DNA of 64,000 nt from Blattamonas nauphoetae. Its lineage: Eukaryota; Preaxostyla; Oxymonadida. Positions within the stretch are counted from its first letter, which is position 1. Each line of letters starts with the position of its first letter. Shown one piece after another: positions 11,101 through 24,102 of this stretch. A model generated the notes under the pieces. That model saw nothing but the letters and a program-made list of their open reading frames with translations, did not search any database and was not told where the DNA came from. The position numbers and the translations under genes were made by a program. Where the stretch lies: NCBI GenBank assembly GCA_033064195.1, contig JARBJD010000060.1:246364-310363 (forward strand). The letters are read 5' to 3'.

Positions 11101-14100
11101 GCTGTCACAACAGTCAGTCCCTTCTTCAAAATGCAGGACGATCTGCTCGACTCGTCACTTGACATCCTTTTCGCACCGGATATTCTTCTGACGAACCGAC
11201 ACAACACATCTGGCCGTCGAGTGAACAGAGAAAAGATGAATGTGTTCGTGCAGACAGAACTTACACCTCAGACGAAAGAGTCGATGCGACAGTCGCTCCT
11301 CTCCAAAGACCCTCCCAAAGCACCACAACTGCAGATGGCATCAAGCACCGTCATCTCAAACACTCTCGCGCAGCTTCTTCCGGTCACAAGCAACATGCCC
11401 AAACAGCCGGCTTTCATGAGAAGGGTTCGGTATTGCAGTGAGATGGAAGTGGAGAGGACAGTGTCGATGCTCAAGTCAACTCCTGTCCCCACCCTCTTCG
11501 AATGCGTGCAGATTCTTCACAACTCCATCACACCAACACTCTTCACTGTTGTGTGGGATGTCATTCGCTCGTACTCGCCTGAGATTGTGACAGACAAGAC
11601 ACTCAACTTGTTCATCCCACAACACTCTCCCAAACTCGTTCCGATCACTCCGAATCCCGCCTGTCGCATCCCCTCTCGCCCAGCTCCTCTCACAAACCTT
11701 CAGAACACCCATTCCTCGCCTGACGTCCAGCGACCCACCATCCGCACGCTGTCTGCGCCCTCATCCCACTTCACTTTTGTCATGCCTCTCTCCGACGTTG
11801 CCTACTTCTTCCCCGCCAAACAGCCCAGCTCGTTCATCGACCTCCCCGTCAACACTCACGTGACAGCCTCACTCAATGCAGCGACTGAAGTGTTGGGCGA
11901 GTTGGGTGTGTCTTCAAGCCCAGTCTATCCCAAACCAGCACTCGGGGCAATCACATCGCCGATTGAGAAGGTCAGCCAGACAGAGAAGAAGGCTGCTGCT
12001 CTCCAAGACAGAGCCACAGCAGGTCCAATCAACACGTTCTCTCTCTCAGACATCCGATCTGTCGGGACAGGGCTTCGGAAGGTCCACCCGATCAGTGGCG
12101 GAGAGAGTCTGGAATTCTCGCTGAGTGGGAACAACCGCATCACTCAATCGTCAGTCTCGACCAACCAAAGCACAGCGAGGAACCAACCAGTCAACTTGAC
12201 TGGCTTCCCCACAGTCAACTCAGACGGTCTCATCTTCCTCGAGACCCCCAGCCGCACCTGCACCATCCCTGCCCCGATCTGGTACACCGCGTGTGTCCCG
12301 TTCATCTCCCCCGAAGTCCCCTCATTCATCGCAAAGTCAGCACCGTCCAGTCAGAACGTGTCCGACCCGCTGAACAACACATACCGCTCTCTCTCTGTCC
12401 TCCACGCGATGGGGGCTGATGTGAAGCCGTTTGGGATGGCACCATACTCCGCCCAGTCTGTCGAGCAGGTCGAGTCGGCTCTTCTTCCCATCCTGTTTGA
12501 GGCTGTCTCTCCGTGGGATGTTGGGAACCGCTGGAATCAACGACAAGGCGGGAACACACAAGACATGCTCCCAGCGTTGGAAGAGAATCTGCTTCTGACT
12601 CTCCTCAGTCGTCCTGGACTGTCGTTGGGTGGAGATGGGATCGTGTTGGATTGGATTGTGAAGTGTCTTCGATCGACCAACCACTTTATCAGAAAGTGTG
12701 GGATGAAGGGACTTGTTCGCTATGTCAGGAACAACCCCAGCTGCCTCTCAATCTGCACGGAGCAGTGTTACAGCCACTTCCACTCAGCCAAGCTGTGCTA
12801 TCCGTTCATCGGCACGCTCACGAAGTTCTTCCCATCGCCGCACATCAGCACAGTGTCCGCTCTCGTCGTCTCCCTCGCTCTCCTCACCTCAATCGACCCC
12901 CGTTCTCGCTCCCGTGCTCTGTCTCTCCTCGTCAGTGTCATTCGTGTGATCGAAGTGGAGATGAAAAAAGACGACATGGAAGCAGGAAAGGAGAAAACGA
13001 GAGGCCACTTCACGCAAGAGAAGACGTCTCACTCGGATGGTCTCCGAGTGAAGATGACTCGATCACGAATACGCCACACCAGCTCGCCCTCCTTCCCACC
13101 TCCCACAGACGGTGCACAAACCCAGTCACAGAGCGAACAATCCAACGACGAGACGGATTCAGCTTCGGAAAACGATTTCTTCATCGCTCCTCCAGAAATG
13201 GACGCATTCAACGTCTTTCCCGACTCAGACATCGACTCGTCTTCAGACGAGTTCACACACGGCGTCCACAGAAAGAAGATGTTCACCCAACCAGGTGCGA
13301 ACGGGTACACTTCAGTCCTGCGACAGATTCAGGCTGTTCTTTTCACCTTCGCTGGTGATGTCCCGCAGAAAGACTCGAAACGGCGACGGTTCGTGAAAAC
13401 TGGAGGAGATTTGCAGGACAATTCGTCGAGTGAGGACACAGGCGATGCACTGACGGACACCGACGCGGCGTACGATTCGGAGTATTCGGCTGTGCTGTCG
13501 GATGATGACAACTCACTCGCGGAAGACATTGATGCTCAGACAGTACAACTGCAGGAGACCGGTCTTGCTTCTAACATCTTCCGCGACGACGACGGGTCTG
13601 TCAGCGAACGAATGTCGGTGCTGTCGCGATGGACGAAGAAGAGGAAGGCGTCTGACGAGCTCTATCTCCCCACAATCAACGCGCAGGATTCGGAGACGGT
13701 TCGGACAGTCCAATCGAGCATCTCGCACATCTGCGCACATCGCTTCCCGCACCTCTTCCCTCTCTTCTTTGCTGAGGTTCAGAGGCAGTTCTCGCAGTCT
13801 CAGAGACACGCACAGGAAGCACTGCTGGCCATTCTCGAACCGTGGATGGTGCATCTCTTTGCCATCCAGTCGCTCCGAGTGGCCAACCTTCGAACATTCA
13901 TCGAGTTCAGCTTCATAAACTCGGCGTTCTTCCCCGACGCCTTCTCCAGACTCTGGCGGAAGGCCGTTCGCAATCTTGACGACTTCAAACTGGTTGCTCT
14001 TTTCATTGTCTCTTTCGGGTCAGACATTCTCCTCGCCAGCAACTCGAAAATCATCCTTCAGCGAGTCCCGACTGTCCCGATCGGAGACCAGCTCGCTGGG

Positions 14101-17100
14101 AAGGATATTGCTTCGAGTTTGGCTCGGAGTTTGAACCAAAATGTCAACCCTGTGAATCCATTCATGTCTGCACGAAGCGGAGACTCGAACAAGTTGAAGA
14201 ATCCAGAGGAGATCAGGGCCCAGCAGCGGTTCCTTCACTCCCTCCTCTCCAACCAAGATCTGTTCCATCTCAAAGACATTCAGGACATTCCGTCGATCTT
14301 CACGTCTTCCGCTCTCTTCCACCATCACCTCACTTCCAGCTCGTTCGATGCGGCAGTTGGACACATCATCGCAGCGATCTCCCCGCAGTACGGTCAGTGG
14401 CTGTCCGACTTCATCACGTTCTCATTTGTCCCTCGCCCACTCAGCAACGCCTTCATCCATCTCGTCAATAACAACTCTCACTCCTTCCCAGCAGCTTCTC
14501 TCCCTCCCTGCCATTGCCGCATGCACAAATACGGGTTCATGTCACCTCTGTCCCTGAGCCTACTTTTCTGCACTTCACCTCAACTCAACGCTGTCGTTGG
14601 GGCACCCCACGAACTGCTCTCCGACCTGGCGCTGTATGCTGTTCCCAGCAAGGACGACCAGAATCCCGACGTGACTGTCACACCCGGTGCGAGTTCAGCT
14701 GCTCACCTGACTCCCTTCCGCACCACTTTCACGACGTTCCCGAACAACCAGCCGCAGCCACAAGCACCGACGAAGAGGCCACAACACCATCGAGCTGTGT
14801 CGCTCACTGCAACCCACCTTTCAAACACGATTATGTCGCTCACCACTCGCAGAGACATCACTCGAAACATTACTCCTGTCTTCTCTCCTCTCGACGACGA
14901 CACGCCGACCCAGTCACACATCCCACAACAGCCTCTGTCAGGCCCAAAGCGTCACCTGTCCCTGTACTCCATCGCCTCCCGCGGATCAGTCGCAGAGACT
15001 GGCGATTCGCCTGTGTCTTCAGACTCGCTTTACTACAACCGGAAGTCAGCCCGTGCTGGACAGTCGAAGTCGCTTGTTTCGTGGAAGGAGTCGCCTGCAG
15101 TGATCAACGCGTACGGATGTGATTGGCAGATCCAGCTCGGATTCGTCGTTCATCAGATTTGGGCTGATTCAAAAGGACCTTGGCAAGTGCCGACTCCACA
15201 GGAACTGAAGGACGACGAGAGTTTGGACTCTGTTCGGATGCTGATGAATCCCGCATCCATCCCACAGCATATTCCTGTAGTGCCAGCCTATCAGCGGATG
15301 ACGACGCCGTCGAGGCAGATCTCAACACGGATTGGGTTTGATCTGCTTTTCAACCAAATCAGATACCCCATCAAATTCTACGCAGACCAGCCGATCACCT
15401 CATCCCGCTCCAGTCTGTTCTCGTTGGCTGAGCCGATCTCTGTCAAGAATGACCGCGGAGGCTTTTCGATTCCTCCGGCACACGAAGGGGCTGTGACGGA
15501 GAGGGTGGAAACAGGGTCGTCTCCACTTCAGCAGATGGAACACCACGGCGCAACAACGCCAGGTCCACTGTCAGCGCTGAAGGAACGGCATTCGATGCAC
15601 CGGAACGAATCAGAATTGAAGTCGTTGCTGTCGCTGTTCTCCAGTCCCAAACAGACGTCCGAACACTCCTTCCTCGAACTGCGAATGCTCGACGCGTTCT
15701 TCAGCGTTCCTCTCGTCACTCTCTCCATCGAATACGTCACATCAGACGAGCGCTCCACGAAAATACTCGCACAGACAGGAAAGATCAGACACAATCGCAC
15801 TCATTCATACACGTCCACAGGTCAAGTTGTTCCTCACTCTGCCAGAAGACAGGAGTTCGAGTCTCCGCCGCCAGAACGACGAGTTCCACGCGGTCCAGTT
15901 CGTCCCAAACACGCTCGCTCGAAGACGATGATGGCCGGCGGGAATTGGCAGGCGGATGGCTTCGTTCGTGCATCACGCAGTCCTGTCAGCTTCGTCTTCC
16001 GCGACACTTCCAGTCCGAGCCAATCTCGCGATCACGCCGCCATCCCAGAAACTTCATCCCTCCACCGAACATCTCTGCCCATCACGACTGATGGACGGGG
16101 GAACAGGCAGCCACGAATGAGGAAGAAGTCTCGATCGAAGCAGATGAAGGAGAAGAGTGTGAACAGTCGGATGATGGAAGAGATCACAACGCGAATCAAT
16201 CTGCTCGAGTCTCTCGTCGGATCATCAATGTCCACATTCACATCGCTTCTGATGAAAGACATGTGCGTGTTTGGTCGGTCTGTGCTCTTCCGCATGCCTG
16301 GACTGTGGCACGACGTCTTCGCCAATCCCCTTTCTGTCACTCCCGCATATTCACACACAGGCGCCTTCCTTCCCGAGCTCTCGCATGGACAGACACTCGA
16401 CCTCAGCACTGTCTCCCGCCAAAGCCATGAAAAGCCAGAATCTGTCAGAGAGATGATGGAGAAGCACGTTGTCAGCCCGCTGCTCAGAACACACGACCAA
16501 CAAGCAGTTGCGACTCTGATCATGTCTGTCTTGGCCCATCGCAGCCCGACTGTTCTGGATGGGAAAGTATTTGTGGTCATTCACCACTGTATTATCAACC
16601 TCGACGACACACACGAGTCCACCATCCTCACTCGCCAACTCCTCGTTCAGTCGCTCATCTCAATCTCACTCGGCAGAGGACAACAGTTTGGGGAAGATGA
16701 AGCAAAGACATATGTCGATTCGATCATCGCCAACCTTCGAGACCGATCGCATGTCTTCTGGCCGTACGAACTCCCCATTCCTGATTTCCCACCCCCTTCA
16801 GAGGCAGCTGTCGGCGCACTCGCGAAGTTGTTTGTCTCCATCACATCATCCTCACCGGAAGACGAGCTGTTGAGAAGGCAGATGTGGGCTACGTACGCGC
16901 TGCAGTATGCGCTCACAGCACGCGACTGCCACTCCGTCTCCCGCTCTCTGCACATCTTCCGTGCGGTCGTCGTGCAGGGCTCTGTCGACGATTGTCGTGC
17001 CCTCCTTCTCGACGTCCTGCGGTGTCTGTGTTACCCGACGTTTGAGAACTTGTCTCTCGTCACTGAATTTCTGGTCACTCTCGAACACCTCCTCTCCACA

Positions 17101-19881
17101 CTCGATGATTCTGTTCTCTCAGCCTCGCCCGACCTCTTCTGGTGTCTCGCTGCTCTCCTCCGCTCTGACTTCGTTCCTGTCTTCTTCTGGACCTGCCGTT
17201 GTCTTCAGATCCTTCTCGCCAAATTGAAAGCTCCTCTGAGCGACGAGAATGTGATCCGTCTGTTTTTGAATGCGATGCCCGATGAAAGTCGTTGGGATTC
17301 CCATTTTGAGGGCATTCTTCCTCTCCTCATCCGCGGACTCTTCACTCGCGCGACAGAACAGCTGACATATGCACTGTTGATCCAGATTCTGCCTGTCATC
17401 CATCTTCCGATGTTCTCCACACTCAACTCTCCGCTCAGAGTGATCATTGGTGTCTTTCTGCCTCTCTTCTTCACCACTCTTCGGAACATCACCCGCACGA
17501 GGACTGTCGACAGCCTCTGCCCTCAGATCCCATCCACCACATCCCAACTCCACACCACCCCGATCCAGATGTCTCGACAGAACAAGAGACGACGATTGTG
17601 GTTTGACGACGATCCCATCGCAGCTGATTTGGAGATGAATCCCACCGCCGACTCGTCTGCTCCGTCTCCTGTCTATTCTCTCGTCCAGCCAAGCGCGACC
17701 GACGATGATTTGGACTCTCCTCGCGACTTTGTCCTCGGCGGGACGTTCAAACACGACGATCTGTCTCTCCCGCTCCTCGACCGACGACAACACGCTGATG
17801 CTCGCTGCGGAATCGTCGCGCTTTCAGATTATCATTCGCCGATGGACGGGCTGGAGAATCAGGCGACCCACAACTTCTTTGAGCAACAGCGGCTGCTCCG
17901 AGAGGCACTGACTGATCCGTGGCTGACGTCGGCTGTGCCTGAGAACTGTCCTCCGCCGTCGTTCAGAGAGATGGGCGGGTTCGACGAGAAGCAGATTGCG
18001 TTTCTGAAGGAGATGGAAGAGCCGGCGAATGCATCGCATGTTCCTGTGATGGAGTATTTGGCTGTGACGAACGAAGACGACCGAAGGAAGAACGAGAAGA
18101 AGAGAGATGTGTTCAAGCCATCATTCGATTTCCACACTTTGGAGAAGCCGATTCCTCATCTGGAGAAGCCAAGCAGCTTCGAGCAGTCGCGCATCCATCT
18201 CGCGTCGGTCGCCTCGATCGACTCGACCATCCACCCAACACTCTCCGACCAGCACATCCGCGACCTCTCCTTCCTCCGCTCGTACTCGTCCTACCCATCC
18301 TTCCTCGCTCCCCCTCCCTCCTCCCCCGAAGCATCAGCCAAGGAAGTGTCTTATTACGCTGCCAAGATTGCTGTGGCGTGTGTGAAGGCTGGCCTCTCCG
18401 ACAGCGGCCGTGTTCTCCTCAGATACTCGCTGGGAATGCAGACGACTGAGTCGGAGTTGGTGTCTGAAATGAAAGTCTTCTTCGTCTCCCACTTCCAACC
18501 CCCGCTGGATGAGTACCTTCTCGACATGTGGCTGCGGATGCTCCAACAGGGAGACAACAGGCACCACATCTCCATCCTTCAGATCCTGCGAGCGGTGTTT
18601 CTTTTCATCGAAGTGCCATCACAGAAATCTGCGCTACGGAAGACGATTGGACTCCAGGCGGTGGAAGAGGCGTGTCGATATCTCTCGACGCCCCTCGCGC
18701 TCTACGCGTGGCAGCTGTTGGACGTTGTTCTCCATCGATCACTGCTCTTCGACCCGGCGTCGCTGAATGTTGGTGCCGATCCGATCGTCGCGGTGGATGT
18801 TGGGAAAGGAAGCAGAGGGCAATATCAACTGCATCTCAATTCTGGCTCGATGAACGGCATTGATCTGTCCAAACAACTCAAACATTCACTCCAACCTCAA
18901 CAACAACCTGGTGTCCCTCTCTCGCCCATCGGAAGCGAGCAGAATGCGAACACTCCTGTTCTCGACTCAACGACATGCTTCTGTCGCACGAGAGTGGAAG
19001 GAGTGCAGCTCATCGCTCCGCTCGGCATGCTCGCCACAATCGCAATCAACGGGCTGTTCAATTCAGAACAATCTGTCCTTCGCACTCTTCTTCCTCGTCC
19101 TGGCGAGGCTGTGGGACTGGACGGGAACGACAGCACGTATGAAGTCAGACACAACATGATGGTATCAGATGGGAGCACGCCGTCGGATGGGAAGATCTCG
19201 CTGGCGGATGGATGCATGCTCATCGCACACGGGATGGAGTGCTGGCTTGGCTCAGGAGAGACAGAGCGAGCGAAACGAAAGAAGAAGAAAGCGAAAGAGC
19301 AGCCACAACGACCAGACACAAATCCGACCACTCAAATCAAAGGAACACGGAAGGAGGAAGAGCAAGTTGCTGACTGCATCAGACAGGTGCACGGCGAGGC
19401 GCCATTCTCCGATTCCCTCCCAACAAAGCAGCTGTCCTTCCTTCGGCGTCTGTGGACATGGTCGTCTCGAAATGGGACAAACCAGATGCAGGGACAGTTC
19501 GATCGAGACGAACAGATCCCGTTTGCTTCGCCGTCTCCCTTCCCTCACAAGCAGAGCCTCACTTCCCTCTTCACCCTTCCTCTCGTTTCGGAGAATTCGT
19601 GTTCGGCGATCAACTCTGCCTTCGCGTCCACACCCACCTTCGGGCCATCCTCTCTCAGCTCCCGCAATCCCTACCTCTCCCTTCCTCTCGCTGTCCGTTC
19701 ACTGGCGTGTTGTCTTGGCTCCTCGCTGCGGTTGGAGAAGGAGTCCAGTTCGTTCAATCTGACGGAACTGCTCCAACGAAACCCAATCAACACTTCATCG
19801 CCATCTCCCACGTTTGGTGATGTTAATCATTCAAATATCCGGCCCCAAGCCTCTCCTCTCTTGCAATCTAGTGCTCTTTGA
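5110..19881 (+). CDS. Furry/MOR2/Tao3-family giant HEAT-repeat scaffold
   Basis: Furry-family proteins are very large HEAT/armadillo scaffolds that bind NDR/LATS kinases with MOB and control polarity, morphogenesis and mitosis. A 14.1-kb open frame starts inside the gene. I extend it upstream by two exons that encode the family's N-terminus (for example SILDWLEK and NYFFLIVFDSIL): 5110-5336, 5422-5527, then 5569 onward, giving about 4,881 residues with all phases consistent. Family hallmarks include the cell-morphogenesis block near 8760-8830 (PLINAWSLHPTVGEG), the central block near 12600-12740, and the C-terminal helical block near 17100-17420. Long Ser/Thr- and acid-rich linkers separate the HEAT blocks. 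A GTAAGT-to-CAG interval, 5734-5799, is a possible 66-nt in-frame intron. It is the longest gene in the window and larger than animal Furry (about 3,000 residues). Confidence 0.88.
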
Positions 19882-20078
19882 GTTTATTCGTGATTTGGTA
19901 GTATTCTCACGTTTCTTTTCTGCAACACTCTTCGGTAAATATTCTGTGTTTACTCGTTTGTTTCATCTCTTTCTTTTGTAAGGTTCTTGATTTTCCTCAT
20001 CTCAAGTGGTGTGTATTTTGATTTTCACTGGATCGATGGCTCAAAATCTTCCGAGTTAAAGTGTGGTCGGATCTCGTC

Positions 20079-23000
20079 ATGGAACAACTGGAACAAGCCA
20101 TCCTTACGGCATTTAATGTTTCGAATCAAAGAGATGAGCATCACAGAGCCCTAGAACTGGCAAAACAATTAACGATGAACGCAACTTGCCTCACAGTTCG
20201 TCACTTTTCGTAGCTCGACATGTTCACGCTTTTACTCCTCTTGTCTTGACTAAATCTTCCTCTTCATCACTTATTTTCTCTTCTCTATTGTTTCCAGACA
20301 TGTTTCAACCTGTTTTGCCAGTCTCAAACAGCGGAAGTTCGAATGTGGTCGATCGGACGCATTACTGAGTTACTACAACGGTACTACTCACAACTCAGTG
20401 AAGACGATTTGTCATACATTCGAACTCATCTCGCTGCATGGATCCGCCAACCACAAGCCCAACAAGAAACTAACTTCAACAAGAATAAGTTTGCTCAGTG
20501 TTATGCGACCCTCGTGAAGATGGAATATCTCAACAAATGGCCCACTGCATTCCAAGAGCTTTTAGCAGCTGTGGAATCTGGGGGAGAGATTGAAGTCCAT
20601 CTATTTACTGAGATTCTGAAAGAAGTTGATCTTGCCATCATCCATGCTGCTCAGTCCCCAACACCTCAATTCGCAAACTTCATCAGGTTATTCAAAGAAA
20701 CTATGAAAACAGACTGCCTTGAAGCAATTGTTGTGAAATGGTACAATCTGCTCAGTGTGACGTACCAGAATTTTCCGAAAGTTGCCGACTCAATCATGTC
20801 TGTCCTTATCCCGTACGCAACATGGGTGGACTTTGACTTGATTGTTAGTAAACCGTTTTTGACTCTGATATATTCAATTCTACGCCCTCCAAACGGCCTC
20901 TCACCACGTGTCATCGAACATGTCGAACCTGTCCCTCAAGAATTGAACGGTGTTTCAACAGGCGTTTTCAAGGTACCGATAGAATCACCTGTCAAACTGA
21001 TTGATGCACCACTTTCAGTATCAGCTCTTCTCGCTGAGGCAGGAGAATTGCCGCCTGTTTTGGATGAATGGTACTCTGCAGCGGCTCCACTCCGCACCAA
21101 AATCGTCTTATTTCTTCGTACTCTCATTAGGAGAGGATCTTCGCCTTATGCCAAACTGCAATTGATTAGTTCGCTGGATACGATTGGACTCGTCTCTCTC
21201 TTCGCCAACGTCGATTTCTCGCAAATCAAACAGGCTCAGCCTCTGTCTCCTTCACAATTCTCATCTGGATTTCTTCCAACATTCAATCCGCTTGATGTTG
21301 GATTGGGAAGCGAGGACCCTTCACCCCTCGAACACGCACTCGCACAACTTCTCAACGAAACAGGAGTCCAGATCGTCGAAAGCTATAGTTTCATGATGTC
21401 ACACGGCTATACTTCCCTACGCTCTCCATTTTCAACAGAAAACAAGGAAGAGGCAATCATTACAGACCATACCCAACTTTTCCCAATGATCGATTCCAGT
21501 CTGATTCTCCTTCACGAATGGGCCGGTCATTTTGCGTTTTGGTTCGATAAGGATGATGTTTCTATCGCACTTATCCTTCTTCCATCGTTCTCAGACTTCC
21601 TTAGCGTCATAAAAGAGGCCACACAGAACCAACAACTAATCGGCTTCGGATATGACATATCATCGTCTCCCTCACCTCCATACACTCCGTCAACATCCTC
21701 CCTTTCCCAATTCAATTTCTCCCATCCCAGTCGCCCTCTTGATTACTCGTCACCCAACCTCGCCCATCTCTCTCCTCTTGTCCCTCACCTCCTCACAATC
21801 CTCACCTCCAAAATGGCCTTTCCTCCCGAGCTTAGTTATTCTCTTTCTTTTGCTCAGCTTAACCCGACCCCGTCGATGCTAGCGTCGCTTTCTTCGCGTG
21901 TTGATCTGTCTGACGCCGTCCTCCCAACAAGAATCCCAAATAACGACGAAACAGACCAAGTTGAACGGATGACCACGCTTTTCAACAACTTCCGGCGCGA
22001 ATTGGTCAAAGTCTACCAAGCGATCTGTCGGATGGATCGGCCCGCCATCGAAACCCACATTTCGCTTCGCATGGCGCAGGCACTTGAACTTCTCGCGGCC
22101 TGCACGACTCTCCACGGATCACACGTCTCAAGCTCGTTCGCTCTCTCTCGCTGTGATTGTTTCAGTGCCATCCCAGCGATTGAATTAGCTCTTCTTCTTT
22201 TCCTCGAAGCGAGCGTCATTTTCACAGAATCCGATTTCGCCAACCAAAACAGTTACCCGTCCACGGCATTCAGCACCCTCCTCACCCAACCTCTCTCCTC
22301 CTTCCCCTCTCCTCTCATCAACTGTGCATACTTCGACATTCTCAGCAAATACATCCGAATCACTCTTTATCAACAAACTCTGATCGAACCCCTCTACGCC
22401 ATCCTCCTCTCCCCAACCGGAATCCGCCATCCTTCCATCTTCGTCTCCTTCCGTGCCTCGACCCTCCTCCACCGCCTCACAAAGCTCCTCATGCCAACCA
22501 AGAGGGGACCGCTGATGGGCGGGAACAGGTCGGAGAGTGCGAGGACGCCGCAGACGGGACAGATCATCGCGTCGCTGGCACCTGGTCTGCTGGTTGCGTT
22601 AATTCCGATTTTGGAGCAGACACAGATCAACACGCAGGCAGACATGGACAAGTTGAAGGAAGTGTTTATGACGTGTGGGATTCTTCTGGCAGCACTCGAT
22701 CCAGCCACGAATGATGTGGCGAGCCTGTTTGAGCAGGTCGTGTCGCTTCCGATGAGGATTCTGAACACGCTGCACACACCCAGCACCTCACCCATCGACA
22801 CCAACATCAATCCACAACAACTCACACCAACCATCCTCCTCTCCTTTGCTCTGAACTCTCTCTCATCGTCCTGCAAAGAACTGAACTTCACAGAAACAGG
22901 GCGGAACACACTGCGAGCTCCGATGCTGACAGTCGCTCATTCAGTTGTCAATCTCGTCCAGTCCTCCACGTCCTCCCATCTCCACCGACGTGCCATCACA

Positions 23001-23885
23001 TTTGTCCGCTCGATCGTCGACACACTCGGCCCAAACATCGCAGACATCCTCCGCTCGCTCGTCCCGTCCATCCTCGCCGCTGATCACACCGACACTGACC
23101 GCTTCCTGCTCCCAACCAAACTGTACCGCGACGTGTTGGGGCTGCTCCAATACTGCGCAGTCAAGTTCAAGGACGATCTGTTCTCCTGTTTCGTCGACAT
23201 CTGGCCTCCCATCTTCAATCGGATTGTGTCGTCGTTTCACGAGCCTGTGGCTGTCGTCAGGGAGAACATGGAGATGGCGTTGACTCAGCAGGATGTGGCA
23301 AAGTTGGACACGGATGGGCATGGCTTTGATCCAACGCATGTTCGATTGCAGCAGCCACTGAGCGATGTGGAGAGGGAGCACAACCAGCTTCTCGCTGCTT
23401 TTGTGGAATCGTTCCAAGACATGTCCGAAGTCGGGAATCTGATCTCGTTCCTCCTCCACCCCTCCCTTCACGACACTCTCCTCCCCACCTTCCAGACCTT
23501 CACATATGCCCTCCTCCTACCAGACATCCCTCACCGCACAACAACCGTCACACTCTTCACGCATCTTCTCAACTCGCCTCCGTTCCTCAACGCAGACGGC
23601 TTTCTCAACCTTCTCACTGCACTCATCCACCCACGTCTTGTTTTGTCTCTCCAACGGCAGCCAGCGTCTCAGTCGGATCCTTCCACTCGGCATCTCGTGA
23701 TGGCTGTGTCCACATTCCACTTGCGCGCGGTGGAGACAGTTGCTGGTTTTGGGGAATACATCCTCTCTTCTTTCGTTGCTGGGCTCGGATTGGGCGAACA
23801 GGATGCTCAACTGGTGAAGAAAGCTGGGGAGTCACGTGATGTGATGATGTTGGCTCAGTTTTACATGTCGCTCACGTCACAGTGA
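20079..23885 (+). CDS. Exportin-T (tRNA exportin, XPOT/Los1 family)
   Basis: A karyopherin-beta that carries mature tRNA out of the nucleus with Ran-GTP. The upstream exon 20079-20195 (39 codons) joins 20298 across a 102-nt GT-AG intron in phase, giving about 1,234 residues, longer than the roughly 960 of human XPOT. The joined N-terminus reads through QTAEVRMWSIGR, and the exportin block KNKFAQCYATLVKMEYLNKW (about 20483-20545) followed by WVDFDLIV matches the family's KNKAAQ...TEYLTKW and WIDLSLI pattern. The rest is helical, as expected for HEAT repeats. Proline/serine-rich inserts in the middle and the C-terminal half account for the extra length. It lies 197 bp downstream of the Furry gene on the same strand. 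Confidence 0.88.
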
Positions 23886-24102
23886 GGCTTTAGCAATCTC
23901 TAAACATATTCGTCATTTTATTCCTTATTTCATCATTATTTGGACCATATTATCTTCGACCCCCAACTATTTTTAATTTATCTTCATTATCCAGCACCAT
24001 TTCTTCTATTTGTTCAGTTTCCATCATCAACTCGCTCAACCAGAGCAAATTTTGGGTGTCGGATGAATACGGATAATGTTTTGATCTATCTTAAAAATCA
24101 GA